From positions 124,001 to 188,000 of the forward strand of contig NZ_VBUT01000011.1 in NCBI RefSeq assembly GCF_005863245.1: DNA of 64,000 nt. Reading direction: 5' to 3'. The position numbers and the translations under genes were made by a program. Shown one piece after another: positions 40,968 through 50,400 of the stretch (position 1 is its first letter; every line of letters begins with the position of its first letter). Source of the DNA: Nocardia cyriacigeorgica (lineage in GTDB: Bacteria > Actinomycetota > Actinomycetes > Mycobacteriales > Mycobacteriaceae). Below the pieces are notes generated by a model. That model searched no databases. It was not told the DNA's origin and was given only the letters and a program-made list of their open reading frames with translations.

Positions 40968-42502
40968 CACAGCCCCCGCATGGCGGTGTAGATGCCCATG
41001 ATCCAGAAGGCGATGACCGGCACGACCAGGATGTGGGCGTATTCGATGAGGTCGATGACCCGACGAGTCGGCGGGGACAGCCGCTTGCCCGGCATCCGCA
41101 CCGCCGCGACGCAGGCGGCGATGGCGAGCGCCGCGACGACCGTGACGACGACCAGTCGCGCAGGCGCCGTCTCGTACGCGCCGACCAGCACCCAGCCGAC
41201 ACCGGCCACGGTCACCGCGGCCGCGCAGACCAGCGCGATCGCCTGCACCAGATCCGGATACCAGCGTGAGCGCAGCACCAGCACCACGGCCACCGCGCCG
41301 GCGAGCACGATCTCGCGAATTCCGCCGGGGCTCACCGCCGAGGTGATCACCGAGGAGACGGCCAGCAGGCTGGAGATCGCGACGATCAGTCCGCGCAGGC
41401 TCGTCACCGCCAGCCGGGCCCGGCTCTCGATGCCGGTCGACGCATCACGCCGGTCGGACTCCTCCGCGCGGTCCTGTTCACCGTCACCGCCGGATTCGGC
41501 GTCGAAGATCCCGGTCAACGTCGAGGGCGCCACCTCGTTGCCCGGGTCCGGCAGATCCGGTGGACGGATGCGCGCGATCACCACGGCGATGCGGGGTGCC
41601 AGCGTCAACAGGATCAGGCCGACAAACACTGCGCCACTGGATACCTGGCGCACCGCCAGATCCGAGTAGGTCAGCGGCAGTGCGGCGGCGGTGAGCGTCA
41701 GGCCGGTCACCGTCACCGCCATCAGGGTGGCGATCCCGAGTCCCGTCAACCGGATCATGGTCGCCGCGGCCACCGCGACGACCACCGCGCCGGCCGCGAG
41801 GTTGGCGGCGGCGAACGGCCCCGGCTCGCCGTACTCGGGCGGCACCAGCATGGCCGCGCCCGCGAACAACAGCGGCAGCGCGGCCAGCGACAGTCCGAGG
41901 CAGATGTGCGGCGCGGATTCGCGCGCGCGTGAACGCACGGCCGCGCCCCAGCAGATCAGGCCGAGCAGCAGCGCCGGCAGCGCACACCACCACAATGAGC
42001 CGGTCTCGGTCCACGACCAGGACAGCAGCCCGGCGACCACGGCCGCCCCGGCACCCAGCGCCGCCAGTCCGACGATGCTCGACGCACGAGGGTCGAACTC
42101 GGCGAACTCGCGCTCGTTGATCATCGCCAGCGCATCGGTGATGTCCTCGACGACCGGGGTGAACACCTCCGCCGATTCCACCACCGACAGCATGAGCACC
42201 GTGCCGTCGACCACGTCGTGATCGGCCAGCGTGCGCCAGCGCGGCATCGGCGGCTCCCCCGGCCTGCCGAGACTCCACTGCCCGGTCGCCGGGGTGAAGT
42301 CGACGCTCTCGTTGTCTATCGCATCGGCGAGCACGACGAGCAGGTCGTCGATGAAGGTCTCGATGCTGAACTTCGTCGGGACCACGACGTCGACCTGATA
42401 GGTGCCGACGAGCACCGCGATCCTGGCCCGCGCGACCTCGGCGGGCGGCTGCGCCGCCGTGGGCTGAGCCGAACTCGACGGCGGCGCAACAACAGTGGTC
42501 AT
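40967..42502 (-). CDS. eccD: Type VII secretion integral membrane protein EccD
   Basis: EccD forms the membrane barrel of the ESX pore. The 511 residues begin with a ubiquitin-like cytosolic domain (ARIAVLVGTYQVDVVVPTKF ... VVDGTVLMLSVVE). About 11 membrane helices follow, starting at SSIVGLAALGAGAAVVAGLL and ending with LIEYAHILVVPVIAFWIMGIY. The ATG at 42502 overlaps the stop of the MinD/EspI-like gene (ATGA). A GTG two codons further upstream is less likely. The position between espG/EspI-like and mycP matches ESX-3 apart from the inserted ATPase. Confidence 0.94.
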   Translation of the reverse strand: MTTVVAPPSSSAQPTAAQPPAEVARARIAVLVGTYQVDVVVPTKFSIETFIDDLLVVLADAIDNESVDFTPATGQWSLGRPGEPPMPRWRTLADHDVVDGTVLMLSVVESAEVFTPVVEDITDALAMINEREFAEFDPRASSIVGLAALGAGAAVVAGLLSWSWTETGSLWWCALPALLLGLICWGAAVRSRARESAPHICLGLSLAALPLLFAGAAMLVPPEYGEPGPFAAANLAAGAVVVAVAAATMIRLTGLGIATLMAVTVTGLTLTAAALPLTYSDLAVRQVSSGAVFVGLILLTLAPRIAVVIARIRPPDLPDPGNEVAPSTLTGIFDAESGGDGEQDRAEESDRRDASTGIESRARLAVTSLRGLIVAISSLLAVSSVITSAVSPGGIREIVLAGAVAVVLVLRSRWYPDLVQAIALVCAAAVTVAGVGWVLVGAYETAPARLVVVTVVAALAIAACVAAVRMPGKRLSPPTRRVIDLIEYAHILVVPVIAFWIMGIYTAMRGL

Positions 42503-44016
42503 CGCCACCCTCCGTGATGGCCGGGATCACCGGCGAGATGAGTCGGGAAGTCGTCGGCGAGCGCGGCCGCGAGTTCTTCGAACGCCAGCTTGGTCTCCTT
42601 GGTGACCAGCCGCAGATCGATCTCGCCGCCCTCGGCCAGATGCGCGTCGTACGGGAGGGTGAACGTGGGCCGCTGGGCGGTGGCGAACAGATTCTCGATC
42701 GCTTCCACGTCCACGGTCGGCTTGAGCGGCTGGTGGTGCACGATGGCCACCATCGATTTCGCGATCAACCGGTCCAGCCCGTGCGTGCTCAGCCAGTTCA
42801 GCGTCGCCACCGCACCGGTCACGCCGCCGACAGTCGCCGGGGTCACGACCACGACCGCATCGCTGGTCTGCAACACCGTCCGGGTGGCCGAATCCAGCAC
42901 GCCGGTACCGCAATCGACCAGCAGCAGGTTGTAGTGGCGGCGCAGGATCTCCACACCGGTGCCGTACTCCTGACCCGAGAGCGCCTCATTGGCCTCGGTG
43001 GTCCACGGCGAGGCGAGAACCGCGAGATTCGACGCATTGACCGAGGTGTAGGACTGCACCGCGGAGAAGGCGCCGAGGTTGGGATCGCGCGCCAGTTCGC
43101 GCAGCGTGAGCCCATAGGGGTGGCGCACCGTCCGGGTGGACAGATCGCCGAAGTCCGGGTTGGCGTCGATGGCGACGACGCGATCGGGACGCAACGAAGC
43201 GAAGGTGGAGCCGAGGGTCGCGGTGGTGGTGGTCCGGCCGACGCCGCCCTTCACGCTGATCATCGCGATCTGATAGGTGTTGTTGAGCTGACGCCGGATT
43301 CGGCTGCGGCGATCTTCGGTGCGCTGCTCGGCCGGCGAGAGCCCGAGCCGGAAACCCACCTTGTTCAGCGCGCCGCGCACACCGCTGTTGGACCGCAGCT
43401 GGGCCTGATTCGCCGCGGAGATGTTGGCCAGCAACTCGATCGAGGTGAGCGCGACCGGAAGCACCTCGACCCGCGACTGATCCACATTCGTGACTTCGAC
43501 GCGGTCGGGCACCCAGTTGTTGGGTGGTGGCGCGGCAGAACCGGTCGCCGGATGTGGCAACTGACCGGGCTGCGCGGGCTGATACCCGGGCTGCGAACCC
43601 ATCTGTTGCTGCTGTTGCTGCTGCTGTTGCGGTTGCGGTTGCTGTTCTTGCGCCGGTCGCGTCTGGCCGGCCGCGGTCTGCTCGGTGGCCGCCACCGGGT
43701 TGGCCGCGGCCGGCGGCACGTCGCTGGTGGGCAGCGACAACGAGCTGGGCGCACCAGGAACCGAGACCTGCTGGGGCGCAGCGGCATTTCCCGGCTGCGG
43801 CGTCGCGGTATTTCCCGGCTGCGGCGCCGCTGCGCGCTGGTCGCCCCCGGTTCTCGGCGCGTCCGCGGTGTCGGAGGACTGATTCACACCGGCCCCGCCC
43901 ACCCCGGTGACCGACCCCGGCGGCAGATCCACCTGCTGGGCGAAATAGGCGTCATAACCACCGCGGGCCCGCACGGGCTCCGCGGAATGACCGTTCGTGG
44001 TCGGTGCGCGATTCAT
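42499..44016 (-). CDS. MinD/ParA-like ATPase of the ESX locus (EspI-like)
   Basis: This 505-residue protein has a long disordered N-terminus rich in Pro and Gln, including a poly-Gln tract near residues 125-140. A C-terminal SIMIBI ATPase domain follows. Its deviant Walker A is KGGVGRTTTTATLGS (around residue 255), with Arg where most members have the second lysine. AIDANPDFGDLSTR (Walker A' region) and LLVDCGTGVLDSATR follow. This is the layout of EspI (Rv3876) from ESX-1. GAGAGGACG precedes the ATG at 44016. The gene sits between espG and eccD, where ESX-3 has no gene. Confidence 0.87.
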   Translation of the reverse strand: MNRAPTTNGHSAEPVRARGGYDAYFAQQVDLPPGSVTGVGGAGVNQSSDTADAPRTGGDQRAAAPQPGNTATPQPGNAAAPQQVSVPGAPSSLSLPTSDVPPAAANPVAATEQTAAGQTRPAQEQQPQPQQQQQQQQQMGSQPGYQPAQPGQLPHPATGSAAPPPNNWVPDRVEVTNVDQSRVEVLPVALTSIELLANISAANQAQLRSNSGVRGALNKVGFRLGLSPAEQRTEDRRSRIRRQLNNTYQIAMISVKGGVGRTTTTATLGSTFASLRPDRVVAIDANPDFGDLSTRTVRHPYGLTLRELARDPNLGAFSAVQSYTSVNASNLAVLASPWTTEANEALSGQEYGTGVEILRRHYNLLLVDCGTGVLDSATRTVLQTSDAVVVVTPATVGGVTGAVATLNWLSTHGLDRLIAKSMVAIVHHQPLKPTVDVEAIENLFATAQRPTFTLPYDAHLAEGGEIDLRLVTKETKLAFEELAAALADDFPTHLAGDPGHHGGWR

Positions 44017-44050
44017 CTGTTCGTCCTCTCCGAAACCGCTCTGGGGACGG

Positions 44051-44926
44051 TCAACTGATGCGGGTGGTGTCGAACCAGCTCCGGCCGGGCAACAAGTCGA
44101 CCAGCGCCGCCACAGCGGTCCCGATCGCGGCATCGTCACCCGGCAGATACGTGGTCCACAGCTGCCCATCCATCGCGACGCTCGGCGTCACAACGATCCG
44201 GCCCGACATGGTGTCGAGCACTGCCGCGCTCACCTTCGGTACCGCCTGGACGCCGTCGTGATGTTCGAACATCACGATCTCCGCGCGGCGGACCACCTCG
44301 TCCATCACCCTGCTGAGCACACCGGCGGTGTGCCGGTGCGCACCGAGCTCCAGCAGCGCCTGCCGTCGCTCGGTCTGTTCGGACGGTACCTCACCGAACT
44401 GTTCCTCGGTGGCGGTCAGTGGCTCGAATTCCAGTGGCGGACAAGGTCCCACCGCTGCCACCACGGCCGCGGCCAGCGTGTCCAGGCTCCGGCCTTCGTA
44501 GAAAACCGGCTGGATGATGACATGGTCATCACAACGCACCGCCATCACATGCTGCTCACCCTGACGCACCAGCGACATGCGCAGCATCGCCGGATCATCG
44601 CCGCCGCGACCGTTGTCGATGACGCGGACGACGAGTTCGGTATCGGGCCGGTCCAAGCAGTGCAACCACTGCTGGACAACCGGATGCACGCGACCGTCCT
44701 CGACGATGCCCGCGGCTTCGAGCTCGTCGAGGACGACCGCGTATACCCGTGCGTGGTCGTCTTCGTCATAGATGTTCGGCAGCAGGGCCAGAACCAGCGG
44801 ATAGTCGTCGATCCCGGCGAGATCCTGCAATACCAGCGCCGCGTCGACGTTGAGGTCGACGACGGTCGGGTCGTGATCGGTGTCATCCGATCCGGCGACA
44901 TACGATCCTGACGAAGAAATCACCAC
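44051..44926 (-). CDS. espG: ESX secretion-associated chaperone EspG
   Basis: EspG proteins bind PE/PPE heterodimers in the cytosol and keep them soluble until export. This 291-residue protein shows the EspG fold pattern: DLAGIDDYPLVLALLPNIYDEDD, VRVIDNGRGGDDPAMLRMSLVRQGEQHVMAVRCDD, ARRAEIVMFEHHDG-like and a C-terminal FDTTRIS. Overall identity to any mycobacterial EspG looks low, and assignment rests partly on position after the two Esx genes. The start is one of two adjacent GTG codons (44926 or 44923) with no clear ribosome-binding site, suggesting coupling with the Esx genes. Confidence 0.75.
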   Translation of the reverse strand: MVISSSGSYVAGSDDTDHDPTVVDLNVDAALVLQDLAGIDDYPLVLALLPNIYDEDDHARVYAVVLDELEAAGIVEDGRVHPVVQQWLHCLDRPDTELVVRVIDNGRGGDDPAMLRMSLVRQGEQHVMAVRCDDHVIIQPVFYEGRSLDTLAAAVVAAVGPCPPLEFEPLTATEEQFGEVPSEQTERRQALLELGAHRHTAGVLSRVMDEVVRRAEIVMFEHHDGVQAVPKVSAAVLDTMSGRIVVTPSVAMDGQLWTTYLPGDDAAIGTAVAALVDLLPGRSWFDTTRIS

Positions 44927-44943
44927 TGGTGGACTACCACTCC

Positions 44944-45258
44944 TTATCCGAGGATCCCGTCGAACAACCCGCGCAGGCCCTTGTCGGTGATGTGCATTTC
45001 ACCGCCGCTGCCGCCGACCTGTCCGACTGCGCCCTTGAGGCCCTTCAGCGCGCCGTTGTACTCGTTGACGAGATTGTCGAACCGGGCCTGGAACTGGGCC
45101 TGGGATTCACCACCCTCACCGCGGAAGTGCTCGGCAACCATGTTGCTCAAGGTGCGCTTCTCGGTGTCGTTCAGCTCCATCTGCGAGAGCAGATTGGTGG
45201 TGGCGGTGACGAGCTCGTCTACCCGGTAATAGTCATCGGTCAATTCACCAGCAGCCAT
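44944..45258 (-). CDS. WXG100-like Esx protein (second of the pair)
   Basis: This 104-residue, mostly helical protein has WXG100 size and position: two helices separated by a turn at FRG (Phe45-Gly47), where WXG would be expected. A C-terminal glycine-rich tail follows (VGQVGGSGGEMHITDKGL). The tryptophan of the motif is replaced by phenylalanine. It lies 47 nt after the other Esx gene and directly before espG, as esxH does in ESX-3. It would be exported as a heterodimer with its neighbour. Confidence 0.8.
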   Translation of the reverse strand: MAAGELTDDYYRVDELVTATTNLLSQMELNDTEKRTLSNMVAEHFRGEGGESQAQFQARFDNLVNEYNGALKGLKGAVGQVGGSGGEMHITDKGLRGLFDGILG

Positions 45259-45305
45259 GATCTTCCATCCCTTCTATAACGAATAGTGGTGTTCGAGTCG
45301 AATTC

Positions 45306-45617
45306 TCAGAAGTTGAAGTTCGTGCTCTTGCCGACGGCGACGGAGCCATCGATGTCCTGGTTGCCGACGCGCGCGCCGGAGGTCTTCAGGGCGTCGACCG
45401 CTTCGTTCAGGAAGTTCTGCAGCCGCGTGCCCTTCTCGATCGCACGGGTGAACTCGTCCTGCGTGGCCTTACCGGTGGCACCGGTCAGCGGCGCCTGGAA
45501 CTGCACCTGCAAGTCGCGCAGGACCGTCATGTGCGCACCCATGGTTTCCACGTGGGTGAAGAACTTGTCGGCGAACCCTTGCAGCTCCCCCTGTGAGCCG
45601 TTGTATCCCATCGCCAT
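45306..45617 (-). CDS. WXG100-like Esx protein (first of the pair)
   Basis: This 103-residue helical protein (QGELQGFADKFFTHVETMGAHMTVLRDLQVQF, then KATQDEFTRAIEKGTRLQNFLNEAVDALKTSG) has the helix-turn-helix shape of EsxA/EsxB. The turn reads LTG (44-46) instead of WXG. No C-terminal YxxxD/E signal is visible, so any secretion signal must come from the partner or differ. AAAGGATTTC lies ahead of the ATG at 45617. Position after the PPE-like gene matches esxG in ESX-3. Confidence 0.8.
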   Translation of the reverse strand: MAMGYNGSQGELQGFADKFFTHVETMGAHMTVLRDLQVQFQAPLTGATGKATQDEFTRAIEKGTRLQNFLNEAVDALKTSGARVGNQDIDGSVAVGKSTNFNF

Positions 45618-45645
45618 AATGAAATCCTTTCAGACAGTGCTTGTT

Positions 45646-47013
45646 TCACACTCGGGCGGATTCGCCGAGTACTTCTTGGTCTCGTGTCTCGACCTCATCC
45701 GAATATTCGATGACGCCGATGGCCGGGGGTTTCTCCAGTACTGGCACCTCCTGGGGTTCGCCGGGGGTGTACACCGCGGCCGTTTTCCGAAGTTCCTCAC
45801 GGTCGCGCCTGCGGCGACGGGTATTGGGCGCGATCGCCCCGCGCGGCGGTGCATTCCTCGGCGGAGGCGCCGAGGCGGGGGTCACCGGCGCCCCGAAGGT
45901 GGCGCCCGGTGCGCGCAAAGACCAGTTCGCCGGCATCCTGAATCCGGTTGCGGCTCCGGACATCGCGCCGATGCCGCCGCGGACCATGCTGAGGGCGACG
46001 GCGGAGCCGACCCCGCCTTGCAGGCCCGCCAAGGTAGTCGACCCTGGCGAGGTTCCGAGGAAGCCCGGATCGCCCTCCATCGCACCCTGACCGAATCCGT
46101 CCGGCCCGTTGACTCCGCCCATGTCCGACAGCGTTTCCGGTGCGCCGACCGGGTCGCTCAGGCCGGGGTCACCCGGCACCGCGTCACTCGGCCCGGTGCC
46201 GCCGCCATCGGCAGGCAGGGTGTCGCCACCGCTCGATCCGCCGCCACCGGAATCGGCCGAGCCACCACCGCCGCCATCGGACGATCCGCCTCCGCCACCG
46301 TCACCACCGCCGCTGCCCCCGCCCGATGACGACGGGCGACCGTCCTGACCGCCGGAGGAATCGAACTGCGAGCCACCACCACCGAACTCGCCGGTCTGGC
46401 CCCCCGGGGCCCAGTTCGACGAGTTCGCACCCGATCCTGGCAACAGGCTCGTCAGGGGTGGCACCATGCCACCACCTGATGCCGAAGTAATCGCCGGCGG
46501 CGGGATCGGCGGCGGCAGCGATGCGGCGTTGGCCTGCGATTCGGCTTCATAACCTGCCATGGCGGCAGCTGCCAGCGCCCGCATCACCATGTATTCGGCT
46601 TCATTGATCGCGAATGCCGCCGCGCTCGCCCCCGCCATCGTCGAGCCGACGGCCAAGCTCGCGGCTCGGGCCCGGTTGGCGATGATCGCCTCGGGGCGCG
46701 GCATGATGGCCCGAGCCTGCATGTATGCCGCCGCTTGGGCGTCGCAGCGAACAGCCACTTGATTCGCGATGTCGGCCTGCTGTTGCAGCCACGCGGTGTG
46801 CCTGCGATAGGCCGAAAGCGCGCCGTTGGAGGTATCGCCCTTCCAATTCGCGGCCAGCGCGGCGGTATGCGCTTCCGAACAGCCGACCGCGACGGTCATG
46901 GTTTGAGCGATGGCGCGGTAGGCCGTCGCCGTCTGCTCCATTGCCCACGGACCGGGCCCGGTATTCAGCGCGATGGACATCGCCAGCGGCGACAACGCAG
47001 CGAAAATCGGCAC
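45646..47013 (-). CDS. PPE-family-like protein
   Basis: This 455-residue protein has an N-terminal PPE-like helical domain (about 1-165). It begins MPIFAALSPLAMSIALNTGPG and carries WKGDTSNGALSAY around Trp57-Gly59, which fits the conserved WxG of PPE proteins. The PPE residues themselves are replaced by SPL. A low-complexity Gly/Ser/Pro region (about 170-345) and a conserved-looking tail (RMPANWSLRAPGATFGAPV, YTPGEPQEVPVLEKPP) follow. The start is a GTG at 47013. It should pair with the PE-like protein encoded just upstream and be carried by EspG. Confidence 0.78.
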   Translation of the reverse strand: MPIFAALSPLAMSIALNTGPGPWAMEQTATAYRAIAQTMTVAVGCSEAHTAALAANWKGDTSNGALSAYRRHTAWLQQQADIANQVAVRCDAQAAAYMQARAIMPRPEAIIANRARAASLAVGSTMAGASAAAFAINEAEYMVMRALAAAAMAGYEAESQANAASLPPPIPPPAITSASGGGMVPPLTSLLPGSGANSSNWAPGGQTGEFGGGGSQFDSSGGQDGRPSSSGGGSGGGDGGGGGSSDGGGGGSADSGGGGSSGGDTLPADGGGTGPSDAVPGDPGLSDPVGAPETLSDMGGVNGPDGFGQGAMEGDPGFLGTSPGSTTLAGLQGGVGSAVALSMVRGGIGAMSGAATGFRMPANWSLRAPGATFGAPVTPASAPPPRNAPPRGAIAPNTRRRRRDREELRKTAAVYTPGEPQEVPVLEKPPAIGVIEYSDEVETRDQEVLGESARV

Positions 47014-47046
47014 TGTCGGCCCTCCACTCTCCGCCGAGAAGCGCTC

Positions 47047-47373
47047 TCAGCGCAGTCCGGCCACGGACCCATACGCCGACAGCGTTCCACCGCCGGCGAT
47101 ATCGGAATCGGTGTACGCCGTGGCGACCGGGGCCAGCACTTCGCCGCCGTCCCGCCTCTTCAGGCACCCATCGCCGACTTCCTTCAGCAAGTCACCCGCG
47201 TAGGTATTGAACCGTGCCGCAGCCATTTTGCTGACGGGGTCGAGGGCGGCGGGCATCGAGATGGTCCCAGGTGCGGCGGTCGAGAGCGCAGCCTCGAACG
47301 CCGCCTGGTCCACTGCGTAGGAGGCGCCGGTCGACCGCACCGCGGACGACGAAACTTGAAGAGGGAGTGTCAT
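47047..47373 (-). CDS. PE-family-like protein
   Basis: This 108-residue protein, MTLPLQVSSSAVRSTGASYAV at the start, is predicted helical. It is placed exactly where pe5 lies in ESX-3, between eccC and the PPE gene. The Pro-Glu residues are absent, but a YxxxD-type signal (YTDSD) occurs near the C-terminus, as in exported PE and EspB-type partners. The ATG at 47373 has GGAG about 9 nt upstream; a longer in-frame reading is unlike the family. A weak Motif II site lies 65 nt upstream. Confidence 0.75.
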   Translation of the reverse strand: MTLPLQVSSSAVRSTGASYAVDQAAFEAALSTAAPGTISMPAALDPVSKMAAARFNTYAGDLLKEVGDGCLKRRDGGEVLAPVATAYTDSDIAGGGTLSAYGSVAGLR

Positions 47374-47438
47374 TGCAATACTCCAATCAACACCGTGACC
47401 GGACTCGATCGAGCGGTCGTGAGTAGAACGGTAAGTTA

Positions 47439-47454
47439 TGTCCAACAGTGGGAA
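47439..47454. promoter_or_regulatory. Weak Motif II palindrome upstream of the PE-like gene
   Basis: TGTCCA-ACAG-TGGGAA has one perfect arm and two mismatches in the other. It lies 65 nt upstream of the PE-like start at 47373, within the gap after eccC, suggesting a second promoter inside the locus. Confidence 0.45.
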
Positions 47455-47465
47455 GGCTCACAGTT

Positions 47466-50400
47466 TCAGAGCCGGGGAGGTATCCACGCCGACTGCACGA
47501 GCTCGCGCCGAGTCAGCATGGGCTCCACCAGGATTCCTCGTCCCGGCGGCTGCTTGGTCGCGCGCACGTCACCGATGAGGGCGCCGTCCTGCCGGGTGCC
47601 ATCCATGAGCAGGCCCGACGAATTGAGGTTGCGGATACCACCCATCACGTTGTCGTACATCGCCGTATCGGCACCGGCGATATTGCGGGCGACGATGGCG
47701 TGCAACCCGGTATCGCGGCCGTCGACCAGGATCTGCTTGAGCGGATCGAGCGGATTGGACGCACCCCGCTGCACCACCATGTGGTAGTCGTCGATGAAGA
47801 CGAAGACCTCCGGCCCGGTCCACCAGGAGCGCTCGGCGAGCTGGCGGGTGGTCACCGTGTCGGGCGGCCTGCGACTGTCCATCTTCGCCAGCAGATCCGG
47901 CATGATGCCGATGACGTCGCGCTCGTTGGTGACGTGCGCGATCAGCATGTTGTCCGGCACGGCGCCGAGATGGCGGCGCCGGTAGTCGATCAGCAGGATC
48001 CGCGCCTGGTCCTCGGTGAACCGGCGGGTGATCGACTCCAGCATCGACGCGATGACCGAAGACTTACCGGATCCCGATGAACCCAGCACCATGAAGTGCG
48101 TCGAGATGCCGAAGTCGATCGTCGCGGGACCCAGATCGGATTCGCGCACGCCGAAGGGCACCACCAGCCGCTGCGCCAGCGTCGTCGGCGCGGGGGTGGC
48201 CGGGATCTCGTCGAATTCCACGAGCGCGGGCAACAGCCGCACCTGCGGCGCCGCACGACCGGGGAACCGTCGCTGCACCTCGCCGATCGCCGCTTCCAGA
48301 CCAGTGGCGACCGATTCGGCCTCGGCTACCCCGTCGATCCGGGGCAGCGCGACGAACATGTGCAGCGCCTCGGCCGACACACAGCGGCCGGGGCGGTCGG
48401 TGGGGATCGCGGAGACCACGTTGCGGTGGGTGTTGAACGTCGTGTCGGTGAGATCGCCCAGGCGCATCTCGACCCGGGTCTGGATCATGTCCTTGACCGC
48501 GGGCCGCACCGCCATCCAGCGCGAGCTGGTCAGCACCAGGTGGATGCCGAAGTTCAGGCCCTGGAGCGCGATCTGCTCCATGGTCGCGGAGTACTCATCG
48601 AAGTACGGGCCGTTGTTGGACAGGCCGATATCCCAGCCGTCCACGACCAGGAAGACATCGCCGTAGGGATCGCGATCGGCCCACGGCGGACGGCCACCGG
48701 ACTCGTTGCGCATCGTTCGGAACTTCCGGATGGTGTCGATCCCGTACTCGGCGAACAGGTTCTGCCGCGTCTCGAGCAGGTTGGTGATCAGGGCGATGGT
48801 GCGCCTGATGCGGTCCTGGTCGCGCGGGCCCGCCACCGAACCGACGTGCGGCAACGTGCGCATGGCCGACAGCGAACCGCCGGAGAAGTCCACACAGTAG
48901 AACTGCACCTGTTCCGGAGTGTGGGTCAGCGCCGCCGCCAGCATGAAGGTCTGCAGCGCCGTCGACTTGCCGGACTGCGGCCCGCCGACGATCGCCATAT
49001 GCCCGCCGGCCGCCGAGAGATCGGCCGTCCAGCTGTCCTGGCGCTGCTGACGCGGCTTATCGATCAGGGCCACGGGGATGCTCAGCGAGCCCTGTTCGGC
49101 CCCCTCGAGCAACCGGTCCAGGGTCGGTGGAGTATTCAGCGGCGGCAGCCACATCTTGTGCGCGGGCCTGCCGTGCCCGGCCAGTTGCTGCAACACCGTC
49201 TCCATGACCGTGACCTGCTCGGTCTCGGTCGCGTCCGGTTGCTGGGCCGCCACCGGCGCCCGCTCGACCACCGCGGGTCGCACATCGGCGACCGGACCGG
49301 TGGTGAATCGCTGCGGCGGCCGGTATCCGCCACCGGCGCGGCGGGCCCTGCTCGAGGCGTTCGTGGCCGATGCCAGCGCTCGCGGCGTATACGCCTCACC
49401 CACATACGTGGCCTGGAATCGCTGCAGATCACCGGAGCCGACCCGCAGATAGCCCGAGCCCGGCTTCTTCGGCAGGTGGTAGGCGTCCGCGGTGCCGATG
49501 GCGTCTCGCGAGTCGCTGGTCTGGTTGGTGCGCAGGGCGACTCGATACGACAGGTGCGCCTCGAGTTCACCCATTCGGTTCGCCGGCACCTTCTGCGACG
49601 ACAGCAGCAGGTGGATGCGTAGCGATCGCCCGAGGCGGCCGATCGCGACGAACAGCTTCGAGAAGTCCGGGTAGTGCTCGAGCAGTTCGGCGAACTCGTC
49701 GAGGATGATGAACAGCGTCGGCAGCGGCGCCAGATCCGCGCCCTGCTCGCGCGCCCGTTCGTAGTCGGCGACATTGGCGAAGTTGCCCGCATCGCGCAGA
49801 ATGCGCTGGCGGCGCACCATTTCGCCGTTGATCACGTCTTCCATACGGGTGACCAGGTCGGATTCTTCCTCCATATTGGTCACGACGGCGGTCACGTGCG
49901 AGAGCCGGTCGAAGCCGAGGAAGGTCGCACCGCCCTTGAAGTCGACCAGCAGCAGGTTCAGCTGGTCCGGTGAGTGGGTGGCGACGGCGGAGAGCACAAG
50001 GGTCCGCAGGAATTCCGACTTACCCGAACCGGTCGCGCCGATGCACATGCCGTGCGGGCCCATACCCTCTTCGGCCGATTCCTTGATATCGAGGTGCACG
50101 ACCGCGCCGGCCGGATCATGCCCGAACGGGATGTTCAGGCGCGCCCGGTCGCTGTCCCGGCGCACCGGCCACTGCTGGTCGATGCGAATGTCGCCCGGGT
50201 CGGTGACGCCGACCATCTCCTCCCAGGAGGTACCGGTGCTGGCCTGTTCGGCGGCAACCGCCTCCACCACCGTGGACAGCCGGAACGGCGCCACCCGTCG
50301 TGCAAGCGCCAGCATCGCGGGCAGGGACATCGAGTCCGCGACGCCCACCCGGCGCAGCCCACGGGGCGTCACCTCGTGGAGCGAACGATCTTCCTCGACA

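Noticed and set aside
45646..47373. Classical PE and PPE proteins
   Set aside because: The Pro-Glu and Pro-Pro-Glu residues themselves are absent. I keep only 'PE-like' and 'PPE-like' based on position, WxG in the PPE-like protein and YxxxD in the PE-like one.
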